Translations under genes and position numbers: made by a program
Source: Bradyrhizobium lablabi
Lineage (GTDB): Bacteria; Pseudomonadota; Alphaproteobacteria; Rhizobiales; Xanthobacteraceae
Length of the DNA: 64,000 nt
Assembly: GCF_018131005.1 (NCBI RefSeq)
Contig: NZ_JAFCJK010000012.1
Location: forward strand, 124,001 to 188,000
Reading direction: 5' to 3'
The notes under the pieces: generated by a model
The model's database searches: none
What the model was told of the DNA's origin: nothing
The model's input: only the letters and a program-made list of their open reading frames with translations
Shown here: positions 9,154 to 17,752 of the stretch, piece after piece
Numbering within the stretch: the first letter of the stretch is position 1
Layout of the letters: every line of letters starts with the position of its first letter

Positions 9154-9708
9154 TCAGGAGAACTCGTTCCAGCTCAGCCGGCGGGCGTCGATGTCGCCGA
9201 GCGACACCGCATCGCGGATGTCACGCACGCTGTGGAAGCCATTGCGCAGATAGAGCAGCGGATCGACGGCCGTCGCCGCGCGGACGTGGCGGACTTCGCC
9301 GATGAAGACCGAATGGGTCCTGGTCTCCAGCTCCTGCGCCAACGCGCAGTCGAACGCGGCCACCGCATCTTCCAGCACCGGCGCGCCGCTCGCGCCTGTG
9401 GTCCATCGCCCTAACGCGAAGCGATCGTCACCGTTGACGCCTTTCTGGCCGCTGAAGGTAAGCGCGAGCAGCGCATGCTCCTCGCTCAGGAAGTTGATGA
9501 CGAAATGGCGCTCCTCGCGAATACGCGCATGCGCGCTCGCGTTACGGTTGACGCAGACGAGCAGCGACGGGGGATTGTCGGAAAGCGAGCAGGCCGAACT
9601 CACCGTCAGTCCGGTCCGCTGTCCGGACTGGGCGCCAACCGTCACCAATGCAACGGCGCCCGCGCATTGGCGCATAGCCTGCTTGAAACTCTGTGCATCG
9701 ACCGTCAT
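9154..9708 (-). CDS. Flavin reductase-like domain protein
   Basis: Predicted NAD(P)H:FMN reductase of the two-component monooxygenase class. The 184-residue protein has the FMN-binding split-barrel pattern: FKQAMRQCAGAVALVTV, TGLTVSSACSLSDNPPSLLVCVN, HFVINFLSEE, and the C-terminal YLRNGFHSV. The ATG at 9708 has GGAG six nt upstream; the frame remains open to 9786, but that extension is Cys/Leu-rich and unlikely to be translated. No oxygenase partner lies next to it, so its acceptor is unknown. It is convergent with radC. Confidence 0.88.
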   Translation of the reverse strand: MTVDAQSFKQAMRQCAGAVALVTVGAQSGQRTGLTVSSACSLSDNPPSLLVCVNRNASAHARIREERHFVINFLSEEHALLALTFSGQKGVNGDDRFALGRWTTGASGAPVLEDAVAAFDCALAQELETRTHSVFIGEVRHVRAATAVDPLLYLRNGFHSVRDIRDAVSLGDIDARRLSWNEFS

Positions 9709-9878
9709 TCCGATCTCCGTGCCGACAATTCGCGCTCCCAAGATAATCGGCAAGAGGCACGAGGCAAGCCCCGCACCCTCGGCCAATGGACGAGTTCAAG
9801 CACGTCCGCAGCCTCAGGGACGAGAATTGACTGGCGAGAGAGAGAGCCGCGCCGCCGCGGGCGCCCCGGCCGGCGCGA

Positions 9879-12206
9879 CTACCCCGCCGCGCGGCGAGGC
9901 ATCGTATTCGAGTCCGGCTCGGCGGGCGCCGGAATCTGCATCAGAATGGTCTGGCTTGCGGACGCGACCTCGATCCCGTTTTCCTGGAAGCGCCGCTTCA
10001 TGCGGCGGTTGAACTCGCGTTGCACCGGCCAGCGGCCGCCATCGGTACAGCGGATCTGGCCGACGATCGTCACCATCGAGCCGTCAACCTTGTCGACACC
10101 CCAGAGTTCGAGATCGCCCCGGATCAGCGCGCGATATTCCGCCTCGCGGCGCATTTCGGCGACGATGTCCTTGAGGATCTCACCAGCACGGTCGGTGTCG
10201 GCCTTGTAGGCCACGTTGACGCTGACGGACGCGTTGCCGACGCCGCGGCTAGCATTGGTGATTGTCGTCACCGCGCTGAAGGGCACGACATGCACCGAGC
10301 CGTCGCCGGCACGAAGCCGCATGGTGCGGATCGAGACGTTCTCGACCGTCCCCGTCAGGCCCGACACCGTGACACTGTCGCCGACCTGCACGGTATTCTC
10401 CAGGAGCAGGAACAGCCCGGTGATGAGGTCTTGCACCAGCTTCTGCGAGCCAAAGCCGATCGCAATGCCGACGATACCGGCGCCGGCCAGCAGCGGCGCG
10501 ACGTTGACGCCGATCTCGCTCAGCGCGGTCAGGCCGACCACGGTGACGATCAGGCAGAACAGCGCCGTGCGCAACATCGGCTGGAAGGTGCGCAGCCGCG
10601 CGGCGCGGGCAAAATGCCCCTCCCGGGAAAGCGTGTTGATCTGGCGGTCCATCAGCGCGTTCGCGACTTCCCAGATCGCCGCCGCGACCAGTGCTGCAAT
10701 ACCGATTGTCACCACCGCCGAGATCAACCGGCTGCCAATCTGGCCGCCATAGAACCAGACGATGGCGTCGACGCCCCAAACTTCCAGCAGCGCGACGAAG
10801 CCGATGAAGGCGATCACCGACGAGACGATCCTGCGCAGCAGCGGCAGATAGCGGTTGGCACGCGCTTCCAGCCCCGGGAAACGCTGTAAGATATCAGGAC
10901 CGATACGGAAGCCGCGGTCGATCAGACTCAACACCACGATCGTGATGACGCGCGTGACCAAGAGCACCGCGAGGGTACCGACGAAATATTGCAGCAGCAG
11001 CGAATAGCCGTTGCGGATGTTGAGAGCCCACACCCCCCATAGCGCGAGATCGAGCGCGATCGCAAGAACATGCCACAGGCCGGCGATGCGGTTTCGGATC
11101 CTTGCAGCGACACCGACGCGATCTGCCGGCGCGCGTATCGCGTCGGCGACCTGGCGGCGGCACTGCAGGATGATGACGACAACGAAGAGATGCACGATCA
11201 GCATCACCAACCGCAACAGCGCCCCGTATCCGGCGCGATGCAGGCCGAGCAGCAACGCGACATTGGCAAAGGCGATGCCGGAGACCCCAACGGCGACGAT
11301 GCGCCGTGCCCATATCTCGATATAGGCCGCGGTCTCGCCGCGCATGCGGAACAGGCCGAACGGTCCGGTCAGCGCCCGCACGGCGCAGATCATCACGCGC
11401 GACAGCGCATAGGCGTTGACGATCGCGAGGATCACGAGCCTCACGGTCGGTTGATCGCCGATCTCGGTGCCGAGCACCATTGTGGCGACGCCGACGAACG
11501 CAATGACCGGCAACAGCTCGAGCACAAGCCGACCGAGCACAAAGGGCAGCCGGATCAGCGATTGCCAGACCCGCGCCAGGCTGAGCCGCCGGCGATGCAG
11601 TTCGGGCTCGGGGGTGACGTCGGTCACCGAGGATGGCGGGCCGGCGATGGCAAGCGCCTGCACCGGCGCACGCGCGGTTTGCGGCAGGCGCGATTCAAGC
11701 AGCGCGACCGGCCGCTTGATGACGCGGAACACCACCCACTCGGCCGCGAGCGCGCATCCGAACACCAGCGCCAGCTTCCAGGCGATATCGAGCAGCTGAC
11801 GATAGGCCGACGGGTCATTCGCGGTGCGCACGAACCAGTAATAGAACGCCGGGAAATGCGTCAGCGTCCGCGCCACGTCGGTGACCTCGCGCGAGATCTC
11901 GCCGACCTCTTCGGACACCATGAGCAGGAGCTGTGCGCCGAGACTGTCGGCGGTGAGGGGAATCGCGGATTGCGGTTCCGGCTTTGGCTGCGGTGAGGCA
12001 GTGGCGATGGCGCGCAAGGTCTCGATGATTTGCGCGCGCTTCTTTTCATCCTGCAGCGTATCGAGCGCCTGCCTCGCCTGATCAGGCGTCAGAGCATCGG
12101 CGGCCTTGGCCTGTGGAGGCGATTGCGGGACGCGTGGCTGGGCGACGGCAGGAGAGATGAACAGCGCGAGGGCGAACAGGATCGCTTGCGACAGTCTGTA
12201 CGACAC
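9879..12206 (-). CDS. Large MscS-family mechanosensitive channel (775 aa)
   Basis: A multi-segment MscS-type channel. Residues 1-23 are a signal peptide (LFALALFISPAVAQ), followed by a periplasmic helical region, about ten hydrophobic segments, and the MscS core at about 565-700 (GIVGIAIGFGSQKLVQDLI, FLLLENTVQVGDSVTV). It resembles the YbiO/YbdG-length class rather than E. coli MscS. The GTG at 12206 is favoured by GAAAGAGG six nt upstream and by the signal peptide beginning there. The frame continues to 12458 with Arg-rich, unlikely sequence. This is the second MscS gene in 7 kb. Confidence 0.9.
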   Translation of the reverse strand: MSYRLSQAILFALALFISPAVAQPRVPQSPPQAKAADALTPDQARQALDTLQDEKKRAQIIETLRAIATASPQPKPEPQSAIPLTADSLGAQLLLMVSEEVGEISREVTDVARTLTHFPAFYYWFVRTANDPSAYRQLLDIAWKLALVFGCALAAEWVVFRVIKRPVALLESRLPQTARAPVQALAIAGPPSSVTDVTPEPELHRRRLSLARVWQSLIRLPFVLGRLVLELLPVIAFVGVATMVLGTEIGDQPTVRLVILAIVNAYALSRVMICAVRALTGPFGLFRMRGETAAYIEIWARRIVAVGVSGIAFANVALLLGLHRAGYGALLRLVMLIVHLFVVVIILQCRRQVADAIRAPADRVGVAARIRNRIAGLWHVLAIALDLALWGVWALNIRNGYSLLLQYFVGTLAVLLVTRVITIVVLSLIDRGFRIGPDILQRFPGLEARANRYLPLLRRIVSSVIAFIGFVALLEVWGVDAIVWFYGGQIGSRLISAVVTIGIAALVAAAIWEVANALMDRQINTLSREGHFARAARLRTFQPMLRTALFCLIVTVVGLTALSEIGVNVAPLLAGAGIVGIAIGFGSQKLVQDLITGLFLLLENTVQVGDSVTVSGLTGTVENVSIRTMRLRAGDGSVHVVPFSAVTTITNASRGVGNASVSVNVAYKADTDRAGEILKDIVAEMRREAEYRALIRGDLELWGVDKVDGSMVTIVGQIRCTDGGRWPVQREFNRRMKRRFQENGIEVASASQTILMQIPAPAEPDSNTMPRRAAG

Positions 12207-12526
12207 GATGGCCTCTTTCAAAAAACAATTGCGCGACGGCAAGCCCGGGAACCAGGGTTGCCTTCGCGCTCGCTTCATGTCGAATTTTCTTTTTCGCCCC
12301 GATGATGTGTCAGAAGTTTGCCGCTGCGGCGGCGTTCTCTTGGCATTTCCGGAGGCCCGCCGGTCATACAGATGTCGCAAGCAAACCTGCGCGAACCGAT
12401 TTCGATCTTCGTAGCGTCCCTCGGTGACGGACGGCACTCGAGCGCAACATCGTCGCAAGAGCCCTCTAGTCGCGGCAATTCAGCAAAAGCACCCTCGGCT
12501 CGCATGGGCTAGGGTACAATCCTCAG
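12207..12526. other. Gene-free stretch upstream of the large MscS gene
   Basis: No convincing coding region on either strand. On the plus strand a TACAAT hexamer at 12515-12520 could be the -10 box of the small RNA candidate that follows, but no good -35 box is placed correctly. The promoter of the minus-strand MscS gene should also lie here; I cannot pin it down. Confidence 0.5.
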
Positions 12527-12593
12527 TGCTCCTCCCGCTCCCCTCGCGGGCCACTCTGGCCGGTCGACAAGCGACCGGCCAGTTCTTTTTTTC
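12527..12593 (+). ncRNA. Candidate anti-SD trans-acting small RNA with intrinsic terminator
   Basis: A compact unit of about 65 nt. It begins with CTCCTCCC (12529-12536), complementary to a Shine-Dalgarno sequence. A small hairpin follows, CCCGC/GCGGG (12534-12538 with 12546-12550), exposing the pyrimidine loop TCCCCTC. It ends in a perfect 11-bp stem (12556-12566 with 12572-12582, loop ACAAG) followed by a run of seven T (12586-12592). This layout resembles the rhizobial mmgR/suhB-type RNAs as I remember them, but I cannot confirm family membership. It is transcribed opposite to both neighbours, so the terminator does not serve either gene. Confidence 0.55.
12556..12592 (+). terminator. Strong rho-independent terminator of the small RNA candidate
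   Basis: Perfect 11-bp stem CTGGCCGGTCG / CGACCGGCCAG with a 5-nt loop, then TTCTTTTTTT. It has the T-tract only on the plus strand. No plus-strand protein gene ends just upstream, which is the main reason to propose a short RNA. Confidence 0.85.
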
Positions 12594-12835
12594 GGCATCC
12601 CGTCATCGGTGCCTCGGGGTAATTTTGAAGCGCTAGGATTGCAGCCTGATGGTTGTCGCGAGTGCGTCTCCACGCCGCGCTTGCAAATGCGCTTCCGGCG
12701 AGAACACAGCAAAGAAAGACGCCGGAAAATCATGAAGCGATGTTGATTGAAGCTTCCAAGGTCCATCGCAGACCGGCCCGGTCGCATCACCGGGGCGCGA
12801 CCGGACAAGGTTGGATCGCCATCACGCCTTGGATG

Positions 12836-14002
12836 CTATTCGGCCGCGAGTGCTTTGTACTCTGGGGCCTCGTGCAGGACGATCCCCGACAGCGGATCGA
12901 ACTGACCGACCCACGGTTCCCGCCGGAGCACCGCTCTGGTGTCAGCGTAACCGGCTTCCCAACGGTGCCTGATGCCGGTCGAGCTGAAGTCGACGTCCTT
13001 TGTGTAGTCGTCGTGCGCGAGTTGGGGGGCGAGCAGCTGAACGATGTGCATCCGGGTCTGGCAGGCATAGCTCAACATTTCCCTGACCTCGGGCTTGCCG
13101 AGCTCAGACGGCGGCAGGTACGCAGCAAGCTCGTTGATGACATGCCGCAGCCGGTGCGTCTGCTCATGGTGCGTGATCTGGCTCGCAACCCGGCTGGAAT
13201 ATTGAACGTCTTTGTGGCGGTTGAGCACTTCGGCCATGGTGGTCGGCTCGGCGCCCACCGGATTCCAGAGGTGGACGGTGAAGATGAGCGAGTCCTTGCG
13301 CGGGTTGTCGTCGAGCACGACCTCAGTCGGGGTGTTGGAGAGAATGCCACCGTCCCAATAGAGCTCACCATCGACGCGTACCGGCGGAAATGCCGGCGGC
13401 AGCGCGCCGGAAGCCATAATGTGCTTCACGTCGAGCCGACAGTGGCGGCTGTCAAAATATGTCATCTGGCTGGTGCGAACGTGCGCGGCTCCGACCGTCA
13501 AGCGTGGCGTCCCCTGATTGATGAGATCGAAGTCGACAAGCTCTCCCAACGTCTTCTCAAGCGGCGCGGTCGTATAGAAACCCGCCTGGTCGGCACCGAG
13601 CGGGAAGCCTTCCCCAAAATGGGCCAACGGATTCGGCGTGAAAAAGCAGGATATGCCGCGGGCAAGCGTCGTCCAGTAGGACCATTTGCGGTCGAAACCC
13701 GGAAACAGGCTCTGAAGGTACGTCGGATAGGTGCTCTGGACCCTGCTCCAGAATTCCTTGAGGCGCGGCAGTCGATCCTGCGGCGCGTTTCCGGCGATGA
13801 GGCTGGCGTTGATCGCGCCGATGGACGTTCCGACAATCCAGTCCGGTTCAATGCCCGCTTCCTGGAGCGCCTGGTATACGCCGACCTGATAGGATCCCAG
13901 CGCACCTCCTCCCTGCAGCACCAGCACGATCTGGCCGGGCAATCCCTTGAACGCGCCGCGCGACAAATCCGAAGCGCTGCAAGATTTCGTAGCTGGTTGC
14001 AT
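12836..14002 (-). CDS. Patatin-like phospholipase (DUF3734 type)
   Basis: Predicted lipid acyl hydrolase using a Ser-Asp dyad. Near the N-terminus it has the oxyanion loop QGGGALGSYQ and nucleophile elbow GTSIGA (Ser60). The catalytic Asp lies in YWDGGILSNTP, about residue 217. The C-terminal part (about 230-385) matches the DUF3734 extension seen in long bacterial patatins (388 residues here). The ATG at 14002 has a clear GGAGG site. No signal peptide is seen, so it is probably cytosolic or membrane-peripheral. A long open frame on the opposite strand across the gene is a G+C-driven shadow. Confidence 0.93.
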   Translation of the reverse strand: MQPATKSCSASDLSRGAFKGLPGQIVLVLQGGGALGSYQVGVYQALQEAGIEPDWIVGTSIGAINASLIAGNAPQDRLPRLKEFWSRVQSTYPTYLQSLFPGFDRKWSYWTTLARGISCFFTPNPLAHFGEGFPLGADQAGFYTTAPLEKTLGELVDFDLINQGTPRLTVGAAHVRTSQMTYFDSRHCRLDVKHIMASGALPPAFPPVRVDGELYWDGGILSNTPTEVVLDDNPRKDSLIFTVHLWNPVGAEPTTMAEVLNRHKDVQYSSRVASQITHHEQTHRLRHVINELAAYLPPSELGKPEVREMLSYACQTRMHIVQLLAPQLAHDDYTKDVDFSSTGIRHRWEAGYADTRAVLRREPWVGQFDPLSGIVLHEAPEYKALAAE

Positions 14003-14365
14003 TTGGGGCCTCCTGTTTGCCCTTGCTCAAATTTGCCCGTCGCATCCGATCCAATGTCCCGACGAGGCGCTGTCAATCATCACCGATGGCACGTGCGGCA
14101 CCATCTATCACAGCCAAGTAAGACGCAACCAGCAGCATATCGAGACGTCGTGTGGTTATGATTACGAGACTTGCGCTGCCGTCATTGCATCTTCGCGCAG
14201 GAGATAAATGGGGATGCCTCCTACGAACTTGCCAGCGTTCGACGCCATGATGAGACGAACGAGCAGTTCTTCGAGACCGGCCGGCCTTCAGTGATTTCTA
14301 CCGGGCCGTATGTTGGCGCCTACCGGAGTTGCTCATCCCGAGCCTCACGAAAAAGGAGTGTCGCC
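14003..14365. other. Divergent intergenic region, no gene seen
   Basis: Separates the patatin gene from the small secreted-protein gene and should contain both promoters. No coding region is supported, and no clear operator is visible. The only sure signal is AAAAGGAG at 14351-14358, the ribosome-binding site of the downstream gene. Confidence 0.5.
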
Positions 14366-14704
14366 ATGTCTCGCACCTCGATCACGAAAAATTTGATCGG
14401 CTTGACCGTCGCAGGCTTCGTCTCGATTGCCCTGCTGTCTCCTGCAAATGCGTCCTATCAGCAGAGCGGCACCATCGACCAGTCGGCCCGAGCGACCTCG
14501 GATCAGGCCGGTGCAGGGCGCACCAATTCTGAGAATCAGGCGATCGCACTGACCTCGCAACTGCCCTGGCTTGCTCCGGTCGGTCATCGGCAGCCGCGCG
14601 AGGCCGATGTGCCCCAGGAAGACAAGTTGAGTGCATGGGAGCGCGAGCAGCAGAAGCTCGACGAAGAACTGGACCGCAAGCTGATCATTTGCCGCGGATG
14701 TTGA
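14366..14704 (+). CDS. Small secreted protein with C-terminal LIICRGC motif (copy 1)
   Basis: I recognise no family. 112 residues: a Sec signal peptide (about 1-29, cleavage near ANASYQ), a Ser/Thr/Gln-rich low-complexity middle, then a charged, probably helical stretch (DKLSAWEREQQKLDEELDRK) and the abrupt C-terminus LIICRGC. The two Cys form a CxxC at the very end. The gene has a strong AAAAGGAG site and its own terminator 100 nt downstream, so it is probably a single-gene transcript. A second, otherwise different, secreted protein at 28056-28334 ends in the same seven residues. Confidence 0.8.
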   Translation: MSRTSITKNLIGLTVAGFVSIALLSPANASYQQSGTIDQSARATSDQAGAGRTNSENQAIALTSQLPWLAPVGHRQPREADVPQEDKLSAWEREQQKLDEELDRKLIICRGC

Positions 14705-14802
14705 TCGGATGCACAGCGGCCACACATGCGGGGCATATGATTGCAAATCATCGCCCGGCGCAGCGGGCGCCGGGACGGGTCTTCAACCAACACAAACGGT
14801 CC

Positions 14803-14839
14803 AAAGCGCGATGAGCATCATCATCGCGCTTTAGCTTTT
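14803..14839 (+). terminator. Rho-independent terminator after the IICRGC gene
   Basis: Perfect 12-bp stem AAAGCGCGATGA / TCATCGCGCTTT (14803-14814 with 14821-14832), loop GCATCA, followed by AGCTTTT. The A/T ends make it nearly bidirectional, so it could also stop the minus-strand AraC gene that ends at 14914. Confidence 0.8.
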
Positions 14840-14913
14840 GTCGAGCACGATCCGGCACGAAGGCTTGGCGCGTGTAGCAGGCAAAAGCCCTCTACATCTC
14901 TTCAGATCATGCT

Positions 14914-15993
14914 TCAGGCGACATCTCGGCGCGATCGTTTCCGCGCCGCCAAGGGGATGGGCTGCTGCCCTTCCGACCGCCGCTCGCGAGGCGAAGCCGA
15001 TTCAGCCGTGTCCAGCAGCTTGATGTCAGCGGGGACCGCAGGGCCTTCCATCATGCCCTGCGCCGACACGCCCTGGGTTTTGCGCCACTGCGCCGGAGTG
15101 ATGCCCACGTGGCTCTTGAAGGCACGCTGGAAGGCCGCCTCTGATTGATATCCGACCGCCTCCGCCACTGCGCCGGTGGAGGTCGACGACCGCTTGAGTT
15201 CGTTTGCCGCCAGCGTCATCCGGATGCCGGTCAGGAGATCGGCGGCAGAACGCCCGAGCTTCTCCTGGAATTGGCGAGCCAGGGTTGCCCGCGACATGTT
15301 GCAAAGGCGAGCGAGCTCCGGCAGCGACCATGCGCGTTCAGGTTCATTGAACATGGCGGCCACCGCGGGCGCGAGGCGCGGATGTCCCGCCAACGCAAGC
15401 AGACCGCGCGGCGCATCGTTGGTCTCGCTGGCGAGCCGCAGCACAAGCGCAAACATCGCCGTTGAGAGCGCATTCAGCATCGCCCGGCCGCCGAGATGGT
15501 CGTCTGCGCTTTCGCCGCGCATCAGCGAGACGAGGCCGGCCAGCTGAGTGCCGGTGTCCTTTTGCCCGGCGCCCGCGCCGGCATGCACGACAAGCCGCGG
15601 CGGCAGGTAGCTGCGCAGCAGCCGGTCGTGCGGAGGAGCGATCGAGAAATGCCCGCACAACAGATCGAGCCGTTCGTCCGATCCCATATTTTCGCTGATC
15701 GTGAAGTTGAGGGACGCGCGGTCGCGCGCCGGCAGCGGCGAAGCTCCGCTGCCGTCGTGCATGACGTGACGCGGATTGCCGGGGAGCAAAAGAATGTCGC
15801 CGGCCGTCAATCGCAGCGGCCGGCCGCCCGCCGGATTCTCGAGCACCGCAGAACCGGCAAGCAGGACATGGTACGGGATTTCGTCCGACTTGCCCGGTCC
15901 CTGGTCGATGCGCCAGGGCGCGCCATAGCTGCAACGCAGGTCAAGCCGCCCGCGTACCGGCATCATTTCGAACATTCGGCTGAGCCAATCCAT
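14914..15993 (-). CDS. AraC family regulator with N-terminal cupin domain
   Basis: 359 residues. The N-terminal half is a cupin-like effector domain (residues about 5-190, with the beta pattern PYHVLLAGSAVLENPAGG and GDILLLPGNPRHVMHDG). The C-terminal half carries the two helix-turn-helix motifs (WSLPELARLCNMSRATLARQF and AVAEAVGYQSEAAFQRAFKS). ATG 15993 is favoured over upstream starts by family fit. The gene is divergent from the AhpD-like/YkgB-like pair, the classic arrangement for a local activator. Its ligand is unknown. Confidence 0.92.
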   Translation of the reverse strand: MDWLSRMFEMMPVRGRLDLRCSYGAPWRIDQGPGKSDEIPYHVLLAGSAVLENPAGGRPLRLTAGDILLLPGNPRHVMHDGSGASPLPARDRASLNFTISENMGSDERLDLLCGHFSIAPPHDRLLRSYLPPRLVVHAGAGAGQKDTGTQLAGLVSLMRGESADDHLGGRAMLNALSTAMFALVLRLASETNDAPRGLLALAGHPRLAPAVAAMFNEPERAWSLPELARLCNMSRATLARQFQEKLGRSAADLLTGIRMTLAANELKRSSTSTGAVAEAVGYQSEAAFQRAFKSHVGITPAQWRKTQGVSAQGMMEGPAVPADIKLLDTAESASPRERRSEGQQPIPLAARKRSRRDVA

Positions 15994-16041
15994 GGCGACC
16001 CTATTAGAGTAGATCAGCGTGAGACGAAACAACATATACTT

Positions 16042-16070
16042 GAGATAAACCGACATTTAAAACATATCTC
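16042..16070. promoter_or_regulatory. Candidate operator between araC-type gene and ahpD-like gene
   Basis: Inverted arms GAGATA (16042-16047) and TATCTC (16065-16070) separated by 17 nt in the A/T-rich divergent promoter region 15994-16123. The spacing between arm centres is about two helical turns, consistent with an AraC-type dimer site. No binding data, so this is inference. Confidence 0.4.
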
Positions 16071-16123
16071 GAACTTCATATCGATACTCCGCATCGTTCA
16101 CCTGCCAACGAAGGAGTATCACA

Positions 16124-16660
16124 ATGTCTCGTCTTTCAGTCCCGAATCTCGAAGCCGATACCGGTCCCTCCGGTCAGATCTATGCTCAGATCAAGAAAGT
16201 CATCGGCAGCGTTCCGAACACTTTTACGGCAATTGCCGCCCACGGTCCCGCCGCGCTGAAATCGGTTCTTGCCGCTGACGCCGTTCTCGCATCGGGCAGC
16301 CTGACAAAGCGCGATCAGGAGACGATCAAGCTCGTCGTGAGCGAAGCAGCGGGCTGTGACTACTGCGTTGCAGCCCACGGTCATCTCGCCAAGCTTGCCG
16401 GGCTCAAGCCGGAAGTGGTGAAGCAGATCCACGACGGCCAGTCCAGCGGTGATGCCAAGCGCGATGCGCTTGTCAGCTTCGTCCGCAAGCTCGCGAAGAC
16501 CAGCGGCACCATCAGCGACGCCGATTTCGCCGCCATCAAGGCCGCCGGCTACACCGACACGCAGTTGGTGGAAATCAGCCTGGCATTCGCAACCACCGCT
16601 TTCACCAACGTGTTCAACCGCATCAATGACACAGAGGTCGACTTCCCCGCGGTCGCGTAA
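16124..16660 (+). CDS. AhpD-like / carboxymuconolactone decarboxylase family peroxidase
   Basis: 178 residues with the CMD-family redox centre CDYCVAAH (Cys78 and Cys81, His85). This is the AhpD signature for alkylhydroperoxidase-type reduction rather than true decarboxylation. It is preceded by AAGGAG at 16110-16115. The next gene, a YkgB-like membrane protein, follows after 41 nt, and the AraC regulator is divergent. Together they look like a small, regulated redox-stress unit. The physiological substrate is not evident. Confidence 0.9.
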   Translation: MSRLSVPNLEADTGPSGQIYAQIKKVIGSVPNTFTAIAAHGPAALKSVLAADAVLASGSLTKRDQETIKLVVSEAAGCDYCVAAHGHLAKLAGLKPEVVKQIHDGQSSGDAKRDALVSFVRKLAKTSGTISDADFAAIKAAGYTDTQLVEISLAFATTAFTNVFNRINDTEVDFPAVA

Positions 16661-16701
16661 GGCGACCGCGCGTCGAACCTTGAAATGAAAGGATCACGAT
16701 C

Positions 16702-17208
16702 ATGACAACGACCACTTACACCACGCAAAACCCGATCGTCCGCGCCCTTGAGGCGTCCGGCCTGCTCGCAGACGATCTCGACTATCATGTCGTCCGCGCG
16801 TCGATGGTGATCATGTTCTTCTTCTTCGGCTACCAGAAGTGGTTTCCGTATGAGTTCGAGCGGCTGGACCCCTTCATCAGCAACGGACCTCTGATCTGGT
16901 GGCTCTATCCGCTGTTCGGCCACGCCGGCGCGAGCTATTTCCTGGGCGTCTCAGAGTGGACGTTCGGGACTCTGCTGCTCGCGGGCTTCTGGGACAAGCG
17001 GCTCGGCATTCTCGGCGCCCTCGGCTCGACCGGCACCTTCTTCGCAACGGTCACGATCATTCCGTTCATGCCGGAAGGCTGGGACGTCGCCGCGGGAGGC
17101 TTTCCTGCCATGACCGGCAACGTGCCCTTCCTGATGAAGGACGTGGTCCTGCTGGCCGTGTCGTTCTACCTGCTGAGGCAGGACGTGGTTCGGCTGATCG
17201 GCCGGTAA
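16702..17208 (+). CDS. YkgB/DUF417 family inner-membrane protein
   Basis: 168 residues with four hydrophobic segments (VIMFFFFGYQKWF, GASYFLGVSEWTFGTLLLAGF, TGTFFATVTIIPF, DVVLLAVSFYLL) and the DUF417 motif FFFFGYQKWFPYE. E. coli relatives (YkgB/RclC) belong to a reactive-chlorine resistance operon controlled by the AraC-type RclR, which makes the AraC/AhpD/YkgB grouping here suggestive. The ribosome-binding site is AAAGGA. A strong hairpin terminator follows. Confidence 0.88.
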   Translation: MTTTTYTTQNPIVRALEASGLLADDLDYHVVRASMVIMFFFFGYQKWFPYEFERLDPFISNGPLIWWLYPLFGHAGASYFLGVSEWTFGTLLLAGFWDKRLGILGALGSTGTFFATVTIIPFMPEGWDVAAGGFPAMTGNVPFLMKDVVLLAVSFYLLRQDVVRLIGR

Positions 17209-17235
17209 GACCTCGGTTTTATCACAGAACACGAC

Positions 17236-17276
17236 AACTCGCCGGCGAGCGTGAAGCTCGCCGGCGAGTTGCTTTA
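17236..17276 (+). terminator. Hairpin terminator after the ahpD-like/ykgB-like unit
   Basis: Perfect 15-bp stem AACTCGCCGGCGAGC / GCTCGCCGGCGAGTT (17236-17250 with 17256-17270), loop GTGAA, followed by a weak GCTTTA tract. The T-run is poor but the stem is very stable. Confidence 0.75.
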
Positions 17277-17280
17277 TGCG

Positions 17281-17752
17281 CGCACGAATCGCAACTCGAA
17301 CGGATCGCCCTCTCGCGTTATTGTCTAGCGCACAGGTGCCAACAAGGCGCCGCATCACGTCAAGTTTACTGAAGCCGGATTGAATGGCTGGCATTGATGC
17401 GCTCATGTTCCTCAATCGGTTATCGGACCCGGTTCCGATCAGGGACGATCACTCGTCTGAAGGCAAAGCCAGGATCGCGTGATAGACTATCGGCAGCAGA
17501 TCGGAGCGGCGATGATTGGTCGCGCCGCCGCGGGATAACTTGTCAAGTTCCCAAAATCCGGTTACACGTTTTGCTGCGTGCGAAATTCAGCACGGAGTGA
17601 CTGCCTGCCCGGCCGCGTTTCGGGTTTACCGGCACTCGCAAGAAGTTAGCTGCAACTGCATTTGCCGTTGGCCGACGGCGCTCCAAGAGGGCCTCGGTGT
17701 CAATGCAGGATCGATATCCTGCAGGCTCGATCGGGTTGAGAGAAGTCTCGCA
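17281..17752. other. Gene-free stretch before the first GAF-PAS kinase
   Basis: The kinase frame is open from 17516, but codon character changes at the ATG at 17753, so I treat this as non-coding upstream sequence. No clear promoter, repeat or RNA structure was found. Confidence 0.5.

Noticed and set aside
12653..14161. Long plus-strand open frame of about 500 codons across the patatin gene
   Set aside because: The minus strand encodes a full patatin with all motifs and a good ribosome-binding site; the opposing frame has no recognisable domain and is a G+C-driven shadow.
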